DNA from: an uncultured bacterium
GTDB taxonomy: Bacteria > Verrucomicrobiota > Verrucomicrobiia > CAIQCK01
Reading direction: 5' to 3'
Assembly: GCA_903870275.1 (NCBI GenBank)
Contig: CAIQCK010000110.1
Location: 1 to 62,179, forward strand
Length of the DNA: 62,179 nt
Every line of letters starts with the position of its first letter. Position 1 is the stretch's first letter. The notes beneath the pieces were generated by a model that did no database searches, had not been told where the DNA came from, and saw only the letters and a program-made list of their open reading frames with translations. Positions 52,314-61,351 of this stretch are shown here, piece by piece. A program made the translations under genes and the position numbers.

Positions 52314-52520
52314 GGTTGTGTCAGTGTTTGGTTCCGGTGTCGGAATGAGTTTTCGCGCCTTCAAGCCGAAGCCAAAAGGATGCGCGGTCGAAATGCGCAC
52401 GGGCAGTTTGTAAACACTTCCTGGAAACTCAGCCAGCGCAATCTCAGCGGGGCTGCCTGGTCGAAACGCCAACTTGTTGCCTTGCGTTTCGCGCGCCATA
52501 GGTCACATTCTCCGAAATCC

Positions 52521-53300
52521 ATGACTGGCACCGACACCATCACGCTCGCCGCCGTCGCTGCCGCCGCGGGCGCCGTCAACGCCATCGCGGGCGGCGGGAC
52601 GCTGCTCACGTTCCCGACACTGCTGCTGATCGGCACGCCGGCGGTCATCGCCAACGCCACCAGCACGGTGGCGCTGGTCGTCGGAACTGGCGGCAGTTTG
52701 TTCGGCTATCGCCGGCAGATCGCGGCGGTGCGGCCGTGGCTGCGGCGGTTCGTGCCCGTGAGCCTGCTCGGCGGCCTGCTCGGCGGCATCCTGCTCACAT
52801 GCACCGAGGAAAAAGTTTTCGCGAAGATGGTGCCGTTCCTGCTGCTGTTCGCAACCGTCCTGTTCCTGGCGCAAGGCCCGTTGCGCCGCTTCGCCGGCTT
52901 CTCCGACAAGGACGGAACCGTCGCGCCGCATCATCAGGCCGTCTGGGCGGCGGTGCTGTTTCAGTTTTTCGTCGCGCTCTACGGCGGCTACTTCGGCGCG
53001 GGCATCGGCATCCTCATGCTCGCCTCGCTCGGTTTCCTCGGCCTGACCGACATCCACGAGATGAACACGCTCAAGACCATCCTCGGCGCGCTCATCAACC
53101 TCGTCGCCGCCGCGTGGTTCATCGGCGCCGGCCTGATCGAGTGGCCCAAGGCGTTCGTCATGACCGGCGGCGCGCTGGTCGGCTACTATCTCGGCGCGCA
53201 CTTCTCCCAGCGCATCCCGCAACACCGCGTCCGCCAGATCATCACCGCCATCGGCTTCGCCATCTCCGCCGTGATGTTCTACAAACAGTTCGTGCGGTAG
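52521..53300 (+). CDS. TauE/SafE-family membrane permease
   Basis: The protein has 259 residues with about eight predicted transmembrane segments. The first half-repeat has GAVNAIAGGGTLLTFPTLL and the second has YGGYFGAGIGILMLASLG, the duplicated Gly-rich signature of the TauE/SafE (DUF81) family. Members export sulfite, sulfoacetate or related anions. A role in exporting sulfur anions would fit the sulfatase and arylsulfotransferase genes here, but this is inference. It is divergent from the isomerase cluster across 207 bp. Confidence 0.9.
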   Translation: MTGTDTITLAAVAAAAGAVNAIAGGGTLLTFPTLLLIGTPAVIANATSTVALVVGTGGSLFGYRRQIAAVRPWLRRFVPVSLLGGLLGGILLTCTEEKVFAKMVPFLLLFATVLFLAQGPLRRFAGFSDKDGTVAPHHQAVWAAVLFQFFVALYGGYFGAGIGILMLASLGFLGLTDIHEMNTLKTILGALINLVAAAWFIGAGLIEWPKAFVMTGGALVGYYLGAHFSQRIPQHRVRQIITAIGFAISAVMFYKQFVR

Positions 53301-53405
53301 AAACGGGAGCGGTCCGCACTTCTGTGCAGGGAAGGAGCAGCCACGGATGAACAGATTCGCACCGATGGCGGAAGGATTCTGATGGCTGAGAGCTGACCAC
53401 CGCCT
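53301..53405. repeat. possible dispersed repeat remnant
   Basis: A stretch of the form GCAGCCACGGATGAACAGAT...CGATGG recalls an extragenic repeat I know from Verrucomicrobia. Only one copy occurs here, so this is a weak call. Confidence 0.3.
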
Positions 53406-53681
53406 TTAACCAGAAAGGCTGGAAACAATGGCCGTGATGATGGGTAGGAGCAACAGGATCCAACCCATGATGCAAACCACCAATCCCGGTGAGGTGGTCG
53501 TGATGTAACCCCTCCCGGTTTGCCCGATAAAGCCGCCCATCGCTTCCGAGAACCAGATGCAAGCGAGAGGTAAAATCGCGAACATGCCGACTTTGTACGC
53601 ACTTTCGCCCCCTCCGTGCATGCCGGCGCCGATGACGTAGATCATTGCCAGCAGCGCCGAAAGAATCCGGTTCCAGTTCAT
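53406..53681 (-). CDS. small membrane hypothetical protein
   Basis: The protein has 91 residues when started at 53681 (MNWNRILSALL). Three hydrophobic stretches are visible: ILSALLAMIYVIGAGMH, VGMFAILPLACIWF and GLVVCIMGWILLLLPIITAIVSSL. The loop GGFIGQTGRGYITTTSPG is the only polar part. It may be a small inner-membrane protein of unknown role. It is the third of three same-strand genes from 55639. Confidence 0.6.
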   Translation of the reverse strand: MNWNRILSALLAMIYVIGAGMHGGGESAYKVGMFAILPLACIWFSEAMGGFIGQTGRGYITTTSPGLVVCIMGWILLLLPIITAIVSSLSG

Positions 53682-53751
53682 CGCTGTGACTCCAGCCGCG
53701 CGGTTTGCATCACAGTCTTTCGACCTTTTCACGTTCGCCTGCGTTCTGCGC

Positions 53752-54660
53752 CTATTCTTCTGTCAACCGCGGTTTTGCTTCGGCTTCCGACTCCTTGGTC
53801 GGCCGGTTCATCCATTGCTTCCAATCAAACCGGGTGCTTTCGGGCGGCACCATCTGATGGATTCCGAACTGGCACTCGTGACCCGGCTGGTTCGCCCAAT
53901 CCAGCCGGAAGAAAGCGAGGATGCCGCCGTCGAATTCGGGTTCTTTGGGCCAGCCACGGGGGATGGCGGCTCTCAGGAAGTCGGCATAGATGAGCCATAG
54001 CCTGATTTCTCCCTTGCCCGCCGTCTGCTTCCCGCCGAGGTGAACGACAAACTCATCCGATAGCGCAGTGGGAGCGATGGTTTGGCGATCCGCCTTCGGA
54101 TTTCCTTCGGAACGCCATTCGGCGGAAACCAACGGCCTGGCTTTGGTGCCCGGCGATTCCTGACCGGACGCATCGTATTTGCGGATCAGGACCGCCGCAA
54201 AATCATTGTCCACCTGGTGCCCGGGATCCCATCCGCCATACCGGTCCACGCGCTCGGTGCCGGAGGCACGCAGCAGGCAGGCCAGGTTGGGCCAGAGCCA
54301 TTGCTGTTGGGTGTCCCAAACCCGCACGTAGCGCATCCAATCGTATTTCGGGAAAGCCAGGCTGGAGTTCCAAAACTGGCGGTGCGTCTCGTCGGAAGGT
54401 CTTGTGAGCGACACCACGATTTTCAACAGAAGTTTTTCCCCGGCGGGTTCAGCCAGTCGTGCGGTCACTTGACCCCGCAAGAGGGCCGTCTTTTGGGTCG
54501 CGGCCTTCTCCTCGGGATTTAGCAAAGGCCAATGAATGTCGAAGCTGACCTTTTGGGAAAACGCGTTGGTCTCGGATACAGGAATCTCCGCGCCGTGAGA
54601 CGAGTTGCATCCGGACAAAACCATCGCCAGCAGCAGCATGTTCCGGCTGATCGTTGTCAT
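53752..54660 (-). CDS. lipoprotein, hypothetical
   Basis: The protein has 302 residues. The start at 54660 (MTTISRNMLLLAMVLSGC) gives a lipobox (LSGC) and a short lipoprotein signal, whereas the longer frame upstream has no domain. The mature part (VSFDIHWPLLNPEEKAATQKTALLRGQVTARL, FRLDWANQPGHECQFGIHQMVPPE) is of unknown fold. It lies between the SUMF1 gene (54734-55639) and a small membrane protein gene, all on the minus strand. Confidence 0.6.
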   Translation of the reverse strand: MTTISRNMLLLAMVLSGCNSSHGAEIPVSETNAFSQKVSFDIHWPLLNPEEKAATQKTALLRGQVTARLAEPAGEKLLLKIVVSLTRPSDETHRQFWNSSLAFPKYDWMRYVRVWDTQQQWLWPNLACLLRASGTERVDRYGGWDPGHQVDNDFAAVLIRKYDASGQESPGTKARPLVSAEWRSEGNPKADRQTIAPTALSDEFVVHLGGKQTAGKGEIRLWLIYADFLRAAIPRGWPKEPEFDGGILAFFRLDWANQPGHECQFGIHQMVPPESTRFDWKQWMNRPTKESEAEAKPRLTEE

Positions 54661-54733
54661 TGTTGCCACATCCCTTCGCGTCCGACTTCTGAATGCCGAC
54701 CGCTGGTTGCCGCGCCGGGTTTCGATGCTCGGC

Positions 54734-55639
54734 CTAGCGCGGCACGCCGCAACACACCCTGAATCCATCGCCACTGCATGCGTTTGTTGTCTTAAGGCCC
54801 ATGCGACTCGCACAGCGGCAGTATTGAGGATCGCCTCCTGCTGCCCGCACAACGTGAGCGGGGGCGTTGATGGACCAGGGCTCTTCATGCGCTTGCTGTT
54901 CATCATACCCATCCAGACACCATTCCCGCACATTTCCCAGCATGTCGGCCAATCCAAACTTGTTTCTTCCGCGAGACTTGAAGTGGTCCACGGGAGTCAC
55001 AACGTCATACCCCGTCCCCATCTGTGATCCTCTCCAGTTCAATCGGTTCTCGCCCGCGGCTTCTTTTTCACCCCACCAGAACTTTGACTGCGTGCCCGCC
55101 CGGCATGCGTATTCCCATTCTGCCTCCGTTGGAAGCCGATAGACCATGGCAGCCGGCAACTTGTTCGCCTGTTTTTCCGCCGCTGTAAGCCACTGGCAAA
55201 ACGCTACTGCGTCATTCCAACTGACGCAGGTCACGGGGTAGTTGTCTTTGATTTTGGTGCTGTATTTTGGGTCTTTCCAGTTGGCGCCTTTCACCCAAGC
55301 CCAGCCCTTGTCAGGAAATTTGGGCGCAAATGCCCGGCCTTCTTTTTCCGCGTCTGTCACGTAGTTTTTTGTATCAACGAACTTTCGCCACTGGGCAACG
55401 GTCAGCTCAGTCCGGCCCATCCAGAAACCCTGTTTGATGGTCGTTTTTCGAGGTTGGTCGCCTTCATTGCTTGCGGTCCCGCGTTCAGACGGCTTGCTTC
55501 CCATCATGAACTCGCCGGGTGGAATCCAGACCAGTTCGATGCCGGTGGACGTGGTCATGGTTTTTTCCTGGGCGGGGATGGCGGCGGGATGGGCCAGCAG
55601 CAGCGCGGTGGCGAAGGCAAAGAGGCTTACTCGGTGCAT
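54734..55639 (-). CDS. secreted SUMF1 (FGE-sulfatase fold) protein
   Basis: The protein has 301 residues with a signal peptide (about 1-23). A strong CGGAGG ribosome-binding site 6 bp before the ATG fixes the start. The SUMF1 domain has LVWIPPGEFMMGSK, MGRTELTVAQWRKFV, VTCVSWNDAVAFCQWLTAAEK, YRLPTEAEWEYACRAGT, FGLADMLGNVREWCLDGY and GGDPQYCRCASR, ending GFRVCCGVP. Although it has several Cys, the spacing does not match the FGE Cys pair that binds copper and substrate. It is probably not a formylglycine enzyme. Many such proteins are carbohydrate-binding or of unknown role. Confidence 0.82.
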   Translation of the reverse strand: MHRVSLFAFATALLLAHPAAIPAQEKTMTTSTGIELVWIPPGEFMMGSKPSERGTASNEGDQPRKTTIKQGFWMGRTELTVAQWRKFVDTKNYVTDAEKEGRAFAPKFPDKGWAWVKGANWKDPKYSTKIKDNYPVTCVSWNDAVAFCQWLTAAEKQANKLPAAMVYRLPTEAEWEYACRAGTQSKFWWGEKEAAGENRLNWRGSQMGTGYDVVTPVDHFKSRGRNKFGLADMLGNVREWCLDGYDEQQAHEEPWSINAPAHVVRAAGGDPQYCRCASRMGLKTTNACSGDGFRVCCGVPR

Positions 55640-55767
55640 ATTTTCCTCCGTAAGTTTGCGGGGCGATTATCCCGCATCGGTCTGCGGAGTTCAACCCCGG
55701 GTTTGCCGTGCGCGGCCCCGGCTTGATATTCACTGGCGACCCATTCAAAATCGCGCCGGACGTTATC

Positions 55768-58700
55768 ATGACAACAAATCGCGCACTTCAATTCCGCGCC
55801 GCTGCGCTGCTGGCGCTGGCCGTCTGGATTTTGCCGGCAGCGACGGGGCGCGCGACGACGCTGTTGATCGAGGCGGAGAACCTCGAAATGACCGGCGGGT
55901 GGCAGAGTGTACGCGAGACCAGGGGCGTGCGCGAGTTTCTCTGGTCGGGGATGAAGAACCAGCCCGCACCGGCGGCGGGCGCGATCGAGTTGCCGAAGGC
56001 GGGGCGCTGGCGGCTATGGGTGCGCAGCAAGGATTTTCCGAACGACCGGCCCGGCATCCGCAACTTCACGGTGCGGCTCGGCGCGACGCGCGCGGCGAAG
56101 GTGTTCGGCCGGCACAAACAGGAGGGCATCAACGGCTGGGAGTGGGAGGACGGCGGCGCGTTCGATCTGCCCGCCGGACCCGCGCTGGTGGTGATCGGCG
56201 ACGCGAGCACGGGGTCGGCCCGCTGCGACGCGCTGGTGCTGACGGACGATCCCGACTTTCGGCCGAAAGGTTTGCCGCACGCGTTGAAGCTGCCGGCGGC
56301 GAAGATGGTTCCGCTGGCGACGAGTTCGGTCAACGCGGAGCAGCGGCTCGTGCCGGAGCCGCTCCAGCACATCGAGCCGGAACCCGCCGCGACACTCGCG
56401 AACGACGCGGTCCGCTGGACGTTTCATCGCGCGGCGACGGCGGGCGGGCCGGCGGTGGCCTTGCAGGCGGCGTGGCGCGACGGCGGCGGATGGAAACCGC
56501 TGCGGGGCGAGCCGTGCGCGGAAGGTTATCGCGTGCTGTTCCGGCCGAAGGGCAACGATCCGAAAATCATCGCGACCCAGGTTCATCCGGCCTGGGACAC
56601 GAGCCTCAGCGCGGAGGTCGAGGTCAGCGCGGGCGGCGCGTCCGTGAGAACGCGCGTGGGGCCGCCGACGGCGCCGTGGGCGGCGGGGCGCTGTTTCGCC
56701 TTGCGGCCTGCGTCGGTTCAACAGGTGGACGGCGGGACGGTGGAACTCGGTTTCGCGCCGCTGCCGGTCGGCCAACTGAAGGCGACATGGCGGCTTAGCG
56801 GCGGACAATCGCAGGCGCAAGTAACGCTCGACTTCACGCCGAACGGCCCCGGCCATGTCTCGCTCGGCTATCACGGCCTCGTTGCCGCGGCACCGGAGGA
56901 CGTGGATTTCCTGCTGTTGCCCTTCATGTATCACGGGAAACGTTTTCCGGCGCGGCCGGTGACGCTGCTCAACTCGCACACGCCGACGCCGCTGGCGCTG
57001 GTGAACCGCGCCGGCGCGTCGCTGGCGCTCGTGGCCGAGCCGGGAGATTTGCCGTTCGAGTGGGCCAACCCGCGGAACTCCCGCTACGCGTTCGGCATCC
57101 GCAACGAGACGGGCCAGGCGCAGCCGTTCCTCTACGCGCCGGTGCTCGGCGAGCCCGGCAGCGTTGTCGCGGGCGGCGGGCCGTTGCGCGCGCGGTTCCG
57201 CGTCTGGCTGCAAGGCGGCGACGGCTACGAGGCGTATCGCCGCGTGGCGACGGAGGTCTTCGGACTGAGCGACTACCGCCGGCCGGCGTATGCGTCGCTG
57301 TCCGACGCGGCGCTGAATCTTTTTGATCTGATTCGCGACGAGAAAGCTTCCGGCTGGGACGCTCGCGCCAAGGGACCCTGGAACATCGAGAGCCGCAACA
57401 CCGTCTCGCATTCGTCGCCGCTGACCTACCTGAGCTACTACCTGCTCACCGGCGACGAGGATTTTTACCGGCGGTTCGCGTTGCCGGCGCTGGAGTTCAT
57501 GATCTCGCGGTCCGGCGCGCACTTCGCCGCCGAGCGCGAGATCGGGAGCAACTACTACCAGCATCAGCCGATGCGCGGGCCGATGTCCACCTACGGCGCG
57601 GCGGTGTTCGCGGGCGCGTTTGCGATGACGCACGGCCGCTCGCCGGCGTTGGGCGGCTTTTGCCTCGACGACAAGGGCCGGCCGCGCGTGACGAAGGGCT
57701 ACAGCCACGTCCAGCCGTTCGAGGACGCGCTGGCGCTGTATCAGTTGACCGGCGAGACGCGCTGGCGTGACGCGGCGGTGGAGGCGGCCGACGCCCACAT
57801 CGCCAAGAACATCACGCGCCTGCCGGTGAACGATCTCGGCACGGAGCCGTTTGTGAACATGAGTTTCGTGCCGGACTGGGAAGGATTGCTGCACGTCTAT
57901 GACGCGACGGGCGAGCAGCGGTTCCTCGACGCGGCGGCGACGGCGGCGCATGGGCTGATGACGACGTTGTGGACGCAGCCGCCCATACCGGCCGGCGAGA
58001 CGACGATTCATCCGGGCGGCAGCTACCGGAGCGCGGGGCATGTCTGGTGGTTTGGCGACAAGCGTTACCGTCGCGGTTTCGTCGAGGGCGCGCAACAGAC
58101 CACCGATGAGAACGCGAAGTTCGACCTCCCGCCCGCGCGGTTGCCGGAAAAGCGCGTGCCCGCGTGGCAGGTCAGCAACGTCGGCCTTGGGCTGGAGCAG
58201 CCGTGCACCTACTCGCGCCCGGACAACGACGCCAACATCACGATGAACTGCTGGGCGCCGAACCTGTTGCGGCTGGCGCGGCTCACGGGCGACGACCTCT
58301 TCCGCACGGCCGCGCGCAACGCCACCATCGGGCGCTTTGGCAACTATCCGGGTTACTACATTGACGGCATGACGGACCAGTATCAGCGGCCGGATTATCC
58401 GGTCGCCGGGCCGGACGTGACGTGGCTCTATTTCCATCACATCCCGCCGTTCGCGGCCTACGTGCTCGATTACCTCTTCACCGACGCCGAGACGCGGTCG
58501 AAGGGCGCGGTGATATTTCCGTCGGTGCGCCAGTGCGGCTACGTGTGGTTCGACAACCGGCTGCGGGGCCACGCGCCGGGCAGCGTTTATGACGAGCCCG
58601 CGTGGCCGTGGCTGCATCGCACGGCGGCGACGGTGGACACGATCAATGTGGACCGCGTCCTGGCGCATGGCGGCGGCAAGTTTCACGTCGTCCTGCTCAA

Positions 58701-59208
58701 CCAGGTGTGCGAAGAGCAGACGGTGCGCGTCACGTTCGATCCGCAGGCGCTTGGCCGCGCCGTGGACGGCGCGAAACTTTCCGTGCGGCTCGACAACCGT
58801 CCCGCGCCGCCGTTGCGGGTGAAGGACGGCGCGGTGACGTTGAAGCTGCCGTCGCTCGGCATCGCCGCGCTGACGCTCGATGACGTGAAGATTGACGTGC
58901 CGACCCATCGCGCCGCGCCGCCGCCGCAATTGCCGTTGCCAACCGACAGCGGCCTGCGCCGGCAGCCGGTCGCCGGCACGAAGCTGGAGGCCATTGGCAC
59001 GGAGATTTGCGTGCCGCCGTTCACGTGGCGCGACCTCTATGTGTATATCGCCGCCGGCCTCGACGACTGCAAGAGCGCGACGCTCCGCTATCGCGTTGGC
59101 GACGGCGCGGAGCAGCAGGTGAAGGTGGAGCGTTTCCCGTGGGAATTTTCGGTGCGCGTGGACGATGTGCGCTCGCCCATCACGTGGAGTGTGGAAGCGC
59201 AGAGGTGA
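55768..59208 (+). CDS. large secreted carbohydrate-active-like protein (six-hairpin type)
   Basis: The protein has 1146 residues when started at 55768, with a signal peptide (about 1-28, TGRATT). An N-terminal beta-sandwich (IEAENLEMTGGWQ... KAGRWRLWVRSKDF, about 30-140) resembles CBM-like domains. From about residue 525 a helical region (TYLSYYLLTGDEDFYRR, ALYQLTGETRWRDAAVEAADAHIAKN, HVYDATGEQRFLDAAA) looks like an (alpha/alpha)6 toroid as in GH105/GH127-type enzymes. The C-terminus is beta-rich. It lies 7 bp before the ABC ATPase gene. Catalytic residues cannot be assigned. Confidence 0.75.
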   Translation: MTTNRALQFRAAALLALAVWILPAATGRATTLLIEAENLEMTGGWQSVRETRGVREFLWSGMKNQPAPAAGAIELPKAGRWRLWVRSKDFPNDRPGIRNFTVRLGATRAAKVFGRHKQEGINGWEWEDGGAFDLPAGPALVVIGDASTGSARCDALVLTDDPDFRPKGLPHALKLPAAKMVPLATSSVNAEQRLVPEPLQHIEPEPAATLANDAVRWTFHRAATAGGPAVALQAAWRDGGGWKPLRGEPCAEGYRVLFRPKGNDPKIIATQVHPAWDTSLSAEVEVSAGGASVRTRVGPPTAPWAAGRCFALRPASVQQVDGGTVELGFAPLPVGQLKATWRLSGGQSQAQVTLDFTPNGPGHVSLGYHGLVAAAPEDVDFLLLPFMYHGKRFPARPVTLLNSHTPTPLALVNRAGASLALVAEPGDLPFEWANPRNSRYAFGIRNETGQAQPFLYAPVLGEPGSVVAGGGPLRARFRVWLQGGDGYEAYRRVATEVFGLSDYRRPAYASLSDAALNLFDLIRDEKASGWDARAKGPWNIESRNTVSHSSPLTYLSYYLLTGDEDFYRRFALPALEFMISRSGAHFAAEREIGSNYYQHQPMRGPMSTYGAAVFAGAFAMTHGRSPALGGFCLDDKGRPRVTKGYSHVQPFEDALALYQLTGETRWRDAAVEAADAHIAKNITRLPVNDLGTEPFVNMSFVPDWEGLLHVYDATGEQRFLDAAATAAHGLMTTLWTQPPIPAGETTIHPGGSYRSAGHVWWFGDKRYRRGFVEGAQQTTDENAKFDLPPARLPEKRVPAWQVSNVGLGLEQPCTYSRPDNDANITMNCWAPNLLRLARLTGDDLFRTAARNATIGRFGNYPGYYIDGMTDQYQRPDYPVAGPDVTWLYFHHIPPFAAYVLDYLFTDAETRSKGAVIFPSVRQCGYVWFDNRLRGHAPGSVYDEPAWPWLHRTAATVDTINVDRVLAHGGGKFHVVLLNQVCEEQTVRVTFDPQALGRAVDGAKLSVRLDNRPAPPLRVKDGAVTLKLPSLGIAALTLDDVKIDVPTHRAAPPPQLPLPTDSGLRRQPVAGTKLEAIGTEICVPPFTWRDLYVYIAAGLDDCKSATLRYRVGDGAEQQVKVERFPWEFSVRVDDVRSPITWSVEAQR

Positions 59209-59215
59209 AGTTCCG

Positions 59216-60754
59216 ATGACCATGGACGCCGCTGAACTGCTTGCCCTCGACCGCGTCGCCATCCGCGATGGCGAGCGGCTGGCGTTCCGCGGCACGCGCT
59301 GGACGTGGCGGCGCGGCGAGCAATGGGCCATCCTCGGCCCCAACGGCTCCGGCAAATCCCTGTTCGCGCTCGCGCTGTGCGGCAAAGCGCCGGTCGTGCG
59401 CGGCGAAATCCGCCATGGCTTCGCCGCCGAAGCCGCGCCGGACAAAGACGCCGTGCTGCTCTCGCCGCACGTCCAGCGCGAGATGATCCTCCGCGAAAGC
59501 TCCTTCTACCAGTCGCGCTGGCACAGCGGCCTCGGCGAAGGCCAGCGCACCGTCGCGCAATTCCTCTCGCAGGCCAGCGTCGAGGAGCTCAACCCCTTCG
59601 AGGTCGGCGCGCGCCGGGGCGACACGCGCGAGTTCCGCCGCCGCCGGCAGCGGTTCGTCCGCTGGCTCGGCGTCGCGCCGTTGCTGCGGCGGAAACTCAT
59701 TCATCTCTCCAACGGCGAGCAGCGGAAAACGCTGCTGGTCCACACGCTGTTGCGCGCGCCGCGGCTGCTGGTGCTCGACGACCCGTTCGGCGGACTCGAC
59801 ACGGCCACGCGGCGGCGGCTGCGCGGCGTCATCGCGCGGTTGATGCGCGGCGGGCTGCCGGCGCTCGTCATCACGAGCCGGCCCGATGAAATCCCGCCGG
59901 AAACGACGCACCTGTTGCTCGTGAAAAACCGCCGCGTCGTCGCACAGGGCGCGAAAGCCGCGATGCTGAAACATCCGCTGGCGCGGCAGCTCGCCGCCGC
60001 GTCTGTGGCGGGACGCGCGAGCATTGAGACCGAAGACCGGAGTTTAACGGACATGGATGTCCGTTCTACTTTCCTCGGCAAACCGCTTATCGAACTCAAC
60101 CACGTCACCATCCAGCGCGGACGCCGCCGCATTCTCGACGACGTGACATGGACGGTGCGCCGCGGCGAACACTGGGCGCTGCTCGGCCCGAACGGCTCCG
60201 GCAAGACCACGCTGCTGGGTCTCATCCAGGGCGACAATCCGCAGGCCTACGCGCTCGACCTCCGGCTTTTCGGCGCGCGGCCGCACTCGACGCAAACGCT
60301 CTGGCAAACGCGCCAGAAGATCGGCTGGCTCTCGCCCGAACTGCACCAGCATTACCCGACGGCATGGTCGTGCCTCGACGTGGTCTGCTCCGGCTTCTTC
60401 AACAGCATCGGCCTCCACCAGCATTGCACGCCCCGCCAGCGCGCCGCCGCCCGCCGCTGGCTGCGCGAGTTCGGCCTGGCGGACAACGCCGGCGCGGCGT
60501 TCGGCGAACTCTCGCTTGGCGACCAGCGGATGGTCCTGCTCGCGCGCGCGGCGGTGAAGAAACCGAGACTGTTGATCCTCGACGAGCCGTGCCAGGGCCT
60601 CGACACCGCGCACCGCCGCGCCGTGCTCGGCACGGTGGACCGCGTGGTGGCGCAGACCGGCGCGACGCTGATCTTCGTCACCCACCACGCGAAGGAAATG
60701 CCCCGTTGCGTCAGCCGCGTGCTGCGGTTGAAAGCGGGGCGGGCTTCATTTTAA
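59216..60754 (+). CDS. ModF-like ABC ATPase with two nucleotide-binding domains
   Basis: The protein has 512 residues with a GAGGTGAAG ribosome-binding site. Domain 1 has Walker A GPNGSGKS, signature LSNGEQRK and Walker B LLVLDDPF. Domain 2 has GPNGSGKTT, LSLGDQRM and LLILDEPCQG. The layout matches the ModF/YlmA type of soluble tandem ABC proteins, whose role is unclear (in E. coli linked to the molybdate operon). No membrane permease or substrate-binding gene is adjacent. The linker (about 275-290) contains a 20-bp palindrome read in frame. ATP binding is certain; any link to transport is not. Confidence 0.87.
   Translation: MTMDAAELLALDRVAIRDGERLAFRGTRWTWRRGEQWAILGPNGSGKSLFALALCGKAPVVRGEIRHGFAAEAAPDKDAVLLSPHVQREMILRESSFYQSRWHSGLGEGQRTVAQFLSQASVEELNPFEVGARRGDTREFRRRRQRFVRWLGVAPLLRRKLIHLSNGEQRKTLLVHTLLRAPRLLVLDDPFGGLDTATRRRLRGVIARLMRGGLPALVITSRPDEIPPETTHLLLVKNRRVVAQGAKAAMLKHPLARQLAAASVAGRASIETEDRSLTDMDVRSTFLGKPLIELNHVTIQRGRRRILDDVTWTVRRGEHWALLGPNGSGKTTLLGLIQGDNPQAYALDLRLFGARPHSTQTLWQTRQKIGWLSPELHQHYPTAWSCLDVVCSGFFNSIGLHQHCTPRQRAAARRWLREFGLADNAGAAFGELSLGDQRMVLLARAAVKKPRLLILDEPCQGLDTAHRRAVLGTVDRVVAQTGATLIFVTHHAKEMPRCVSRVLRLKAGRASF
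60046..60065. repeat. 20-bp palindrome inside a coding linker
   Basis: AACGGACAT-GG-ATGTCCGTT is a perfect palindrome with 9-bp arms. It falls in the linker between the two ABC domains and is read as part of LTDMDVRST. It resembles a REP-like extragenic palindrome, so it may be an in-frame insertion. Confidence 0.55.
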
Positions 60755-60759
60755 AAATT

Positions 60760-60786
60760 GTAGCGGCGGGCTATGACCGCCGCTAC
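60760..60786. repeat. REP-like hairpin
   Basis: GTAGCGGCGG (60760-60769), loop GCTATGA, CCGCCGCTAC (60777-60786): perfect 10-bp stem, 7-nt loop, just after the ABC gene stop. No T-run follows, so an intrinsic terminator is not supported. Confidence 0.7.
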
Positions 60787-60808
60787 AGTTTCGGCTTTGG
60801 CGCTGGGG

Positions 60809-61155
60809 AATCCCAACGGGATTCCATCACTCAGCCCGGGGTTGGCCGATGCCATCGGCCTACCCCGGGTCAATGTTCAAAAATCCGTCCAACTCTGAAG
60901 GAAACCTCTGCAAAAGCCCCGGAGCGGCGATCTCCCGATCGCCGAACCATCGTGGAATCTAAACGATTCGGCGATCTGGAGATCGCCGCTCCAAAACGGA
61001 CGATGACTTTTGCAGAGGTCTCTGAAGGAGTTGGATCCATTTCCCATGACGATGCAACTCCGTTGGAGTTGAATTATTTTGGGATGGTTTCCCGGCGTAG
61101 GCCGGAGGACCGGCCAACGCCGGGCTGAGTGATTCCCACCCCGTTGGGGTGGGGC
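60809..61155. repeat. nested inverted-repeat structure, about 347 bp
   Basis: Left half: AATCCCAACGGGATT-type, CACTCAGCCCGGGGTTGGCC...(60828-60869), CCTCTGCAAAAG (60905-60916) and GGAGCGGCGATCTCCCGATCGCCG (60921-). Right half, inverted: CGGCGATCTGGAGATCGCCGCTCC (60969-60992), CTTTTGCAGAGG (61007-61018), CCCGGCGTAGGCC...GCTGAGTG (61091-61131) and CCACCCCGTTGGGGTGG. Several blocks are also palindromic by themselves. Confidence 0.65.
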
Positions 61156-61240
61156 GGGAGGACGCGATCACATGAAATGTGACGAGCCGCCGGGCACGCC
61201 GCGTCGTCGTTTCGGCCGGCCCAGCGGTCCGGCCCTGCCT

Positions 61241-61266
61241 TTCGGCGGTCAGAGACCGCCGCTACA
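61241..61266. repeat. REP-like palindrome, inverted copy
   Basis: TTCGGCGGTCAGAGACCGCCGCTACAG: complement of the core GTAGCGGCGGTCTCTGACCGCCG seen at 62014-62038. Confidence 0.65.
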
Positions 61267-61351
61267 GTGTGGCCGATGGCTTTTGCAGAGGCTTCCATAA
61301 GATTTTGCGCTGGCATGCAAAAAGCGGCGCTGGGGGAAACACAGTAAATTG

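Noticed and set aside
54734..55639. Genuine formylglycine-generating enzyme
   Set aside because: The fold fits, but the spacing of Cys near the C-terminus does not match the catalytic pair.
56014..59445. Very long minus-strand open frame opposite the 1146-residue protein
   Set aside because: Its translation is Arg/Ala-rich without domains, as expected for an antisense shadow in high-GC DNA; the plus-strand gene has a signal peptide and ordered blocks.
60760..60786. Intrinsic terminator after the ABC ATPase gene
   Set aside because: The hairpin is perfect but no T-run follows and its core recurs elsewhere, so it is a REP-like element.
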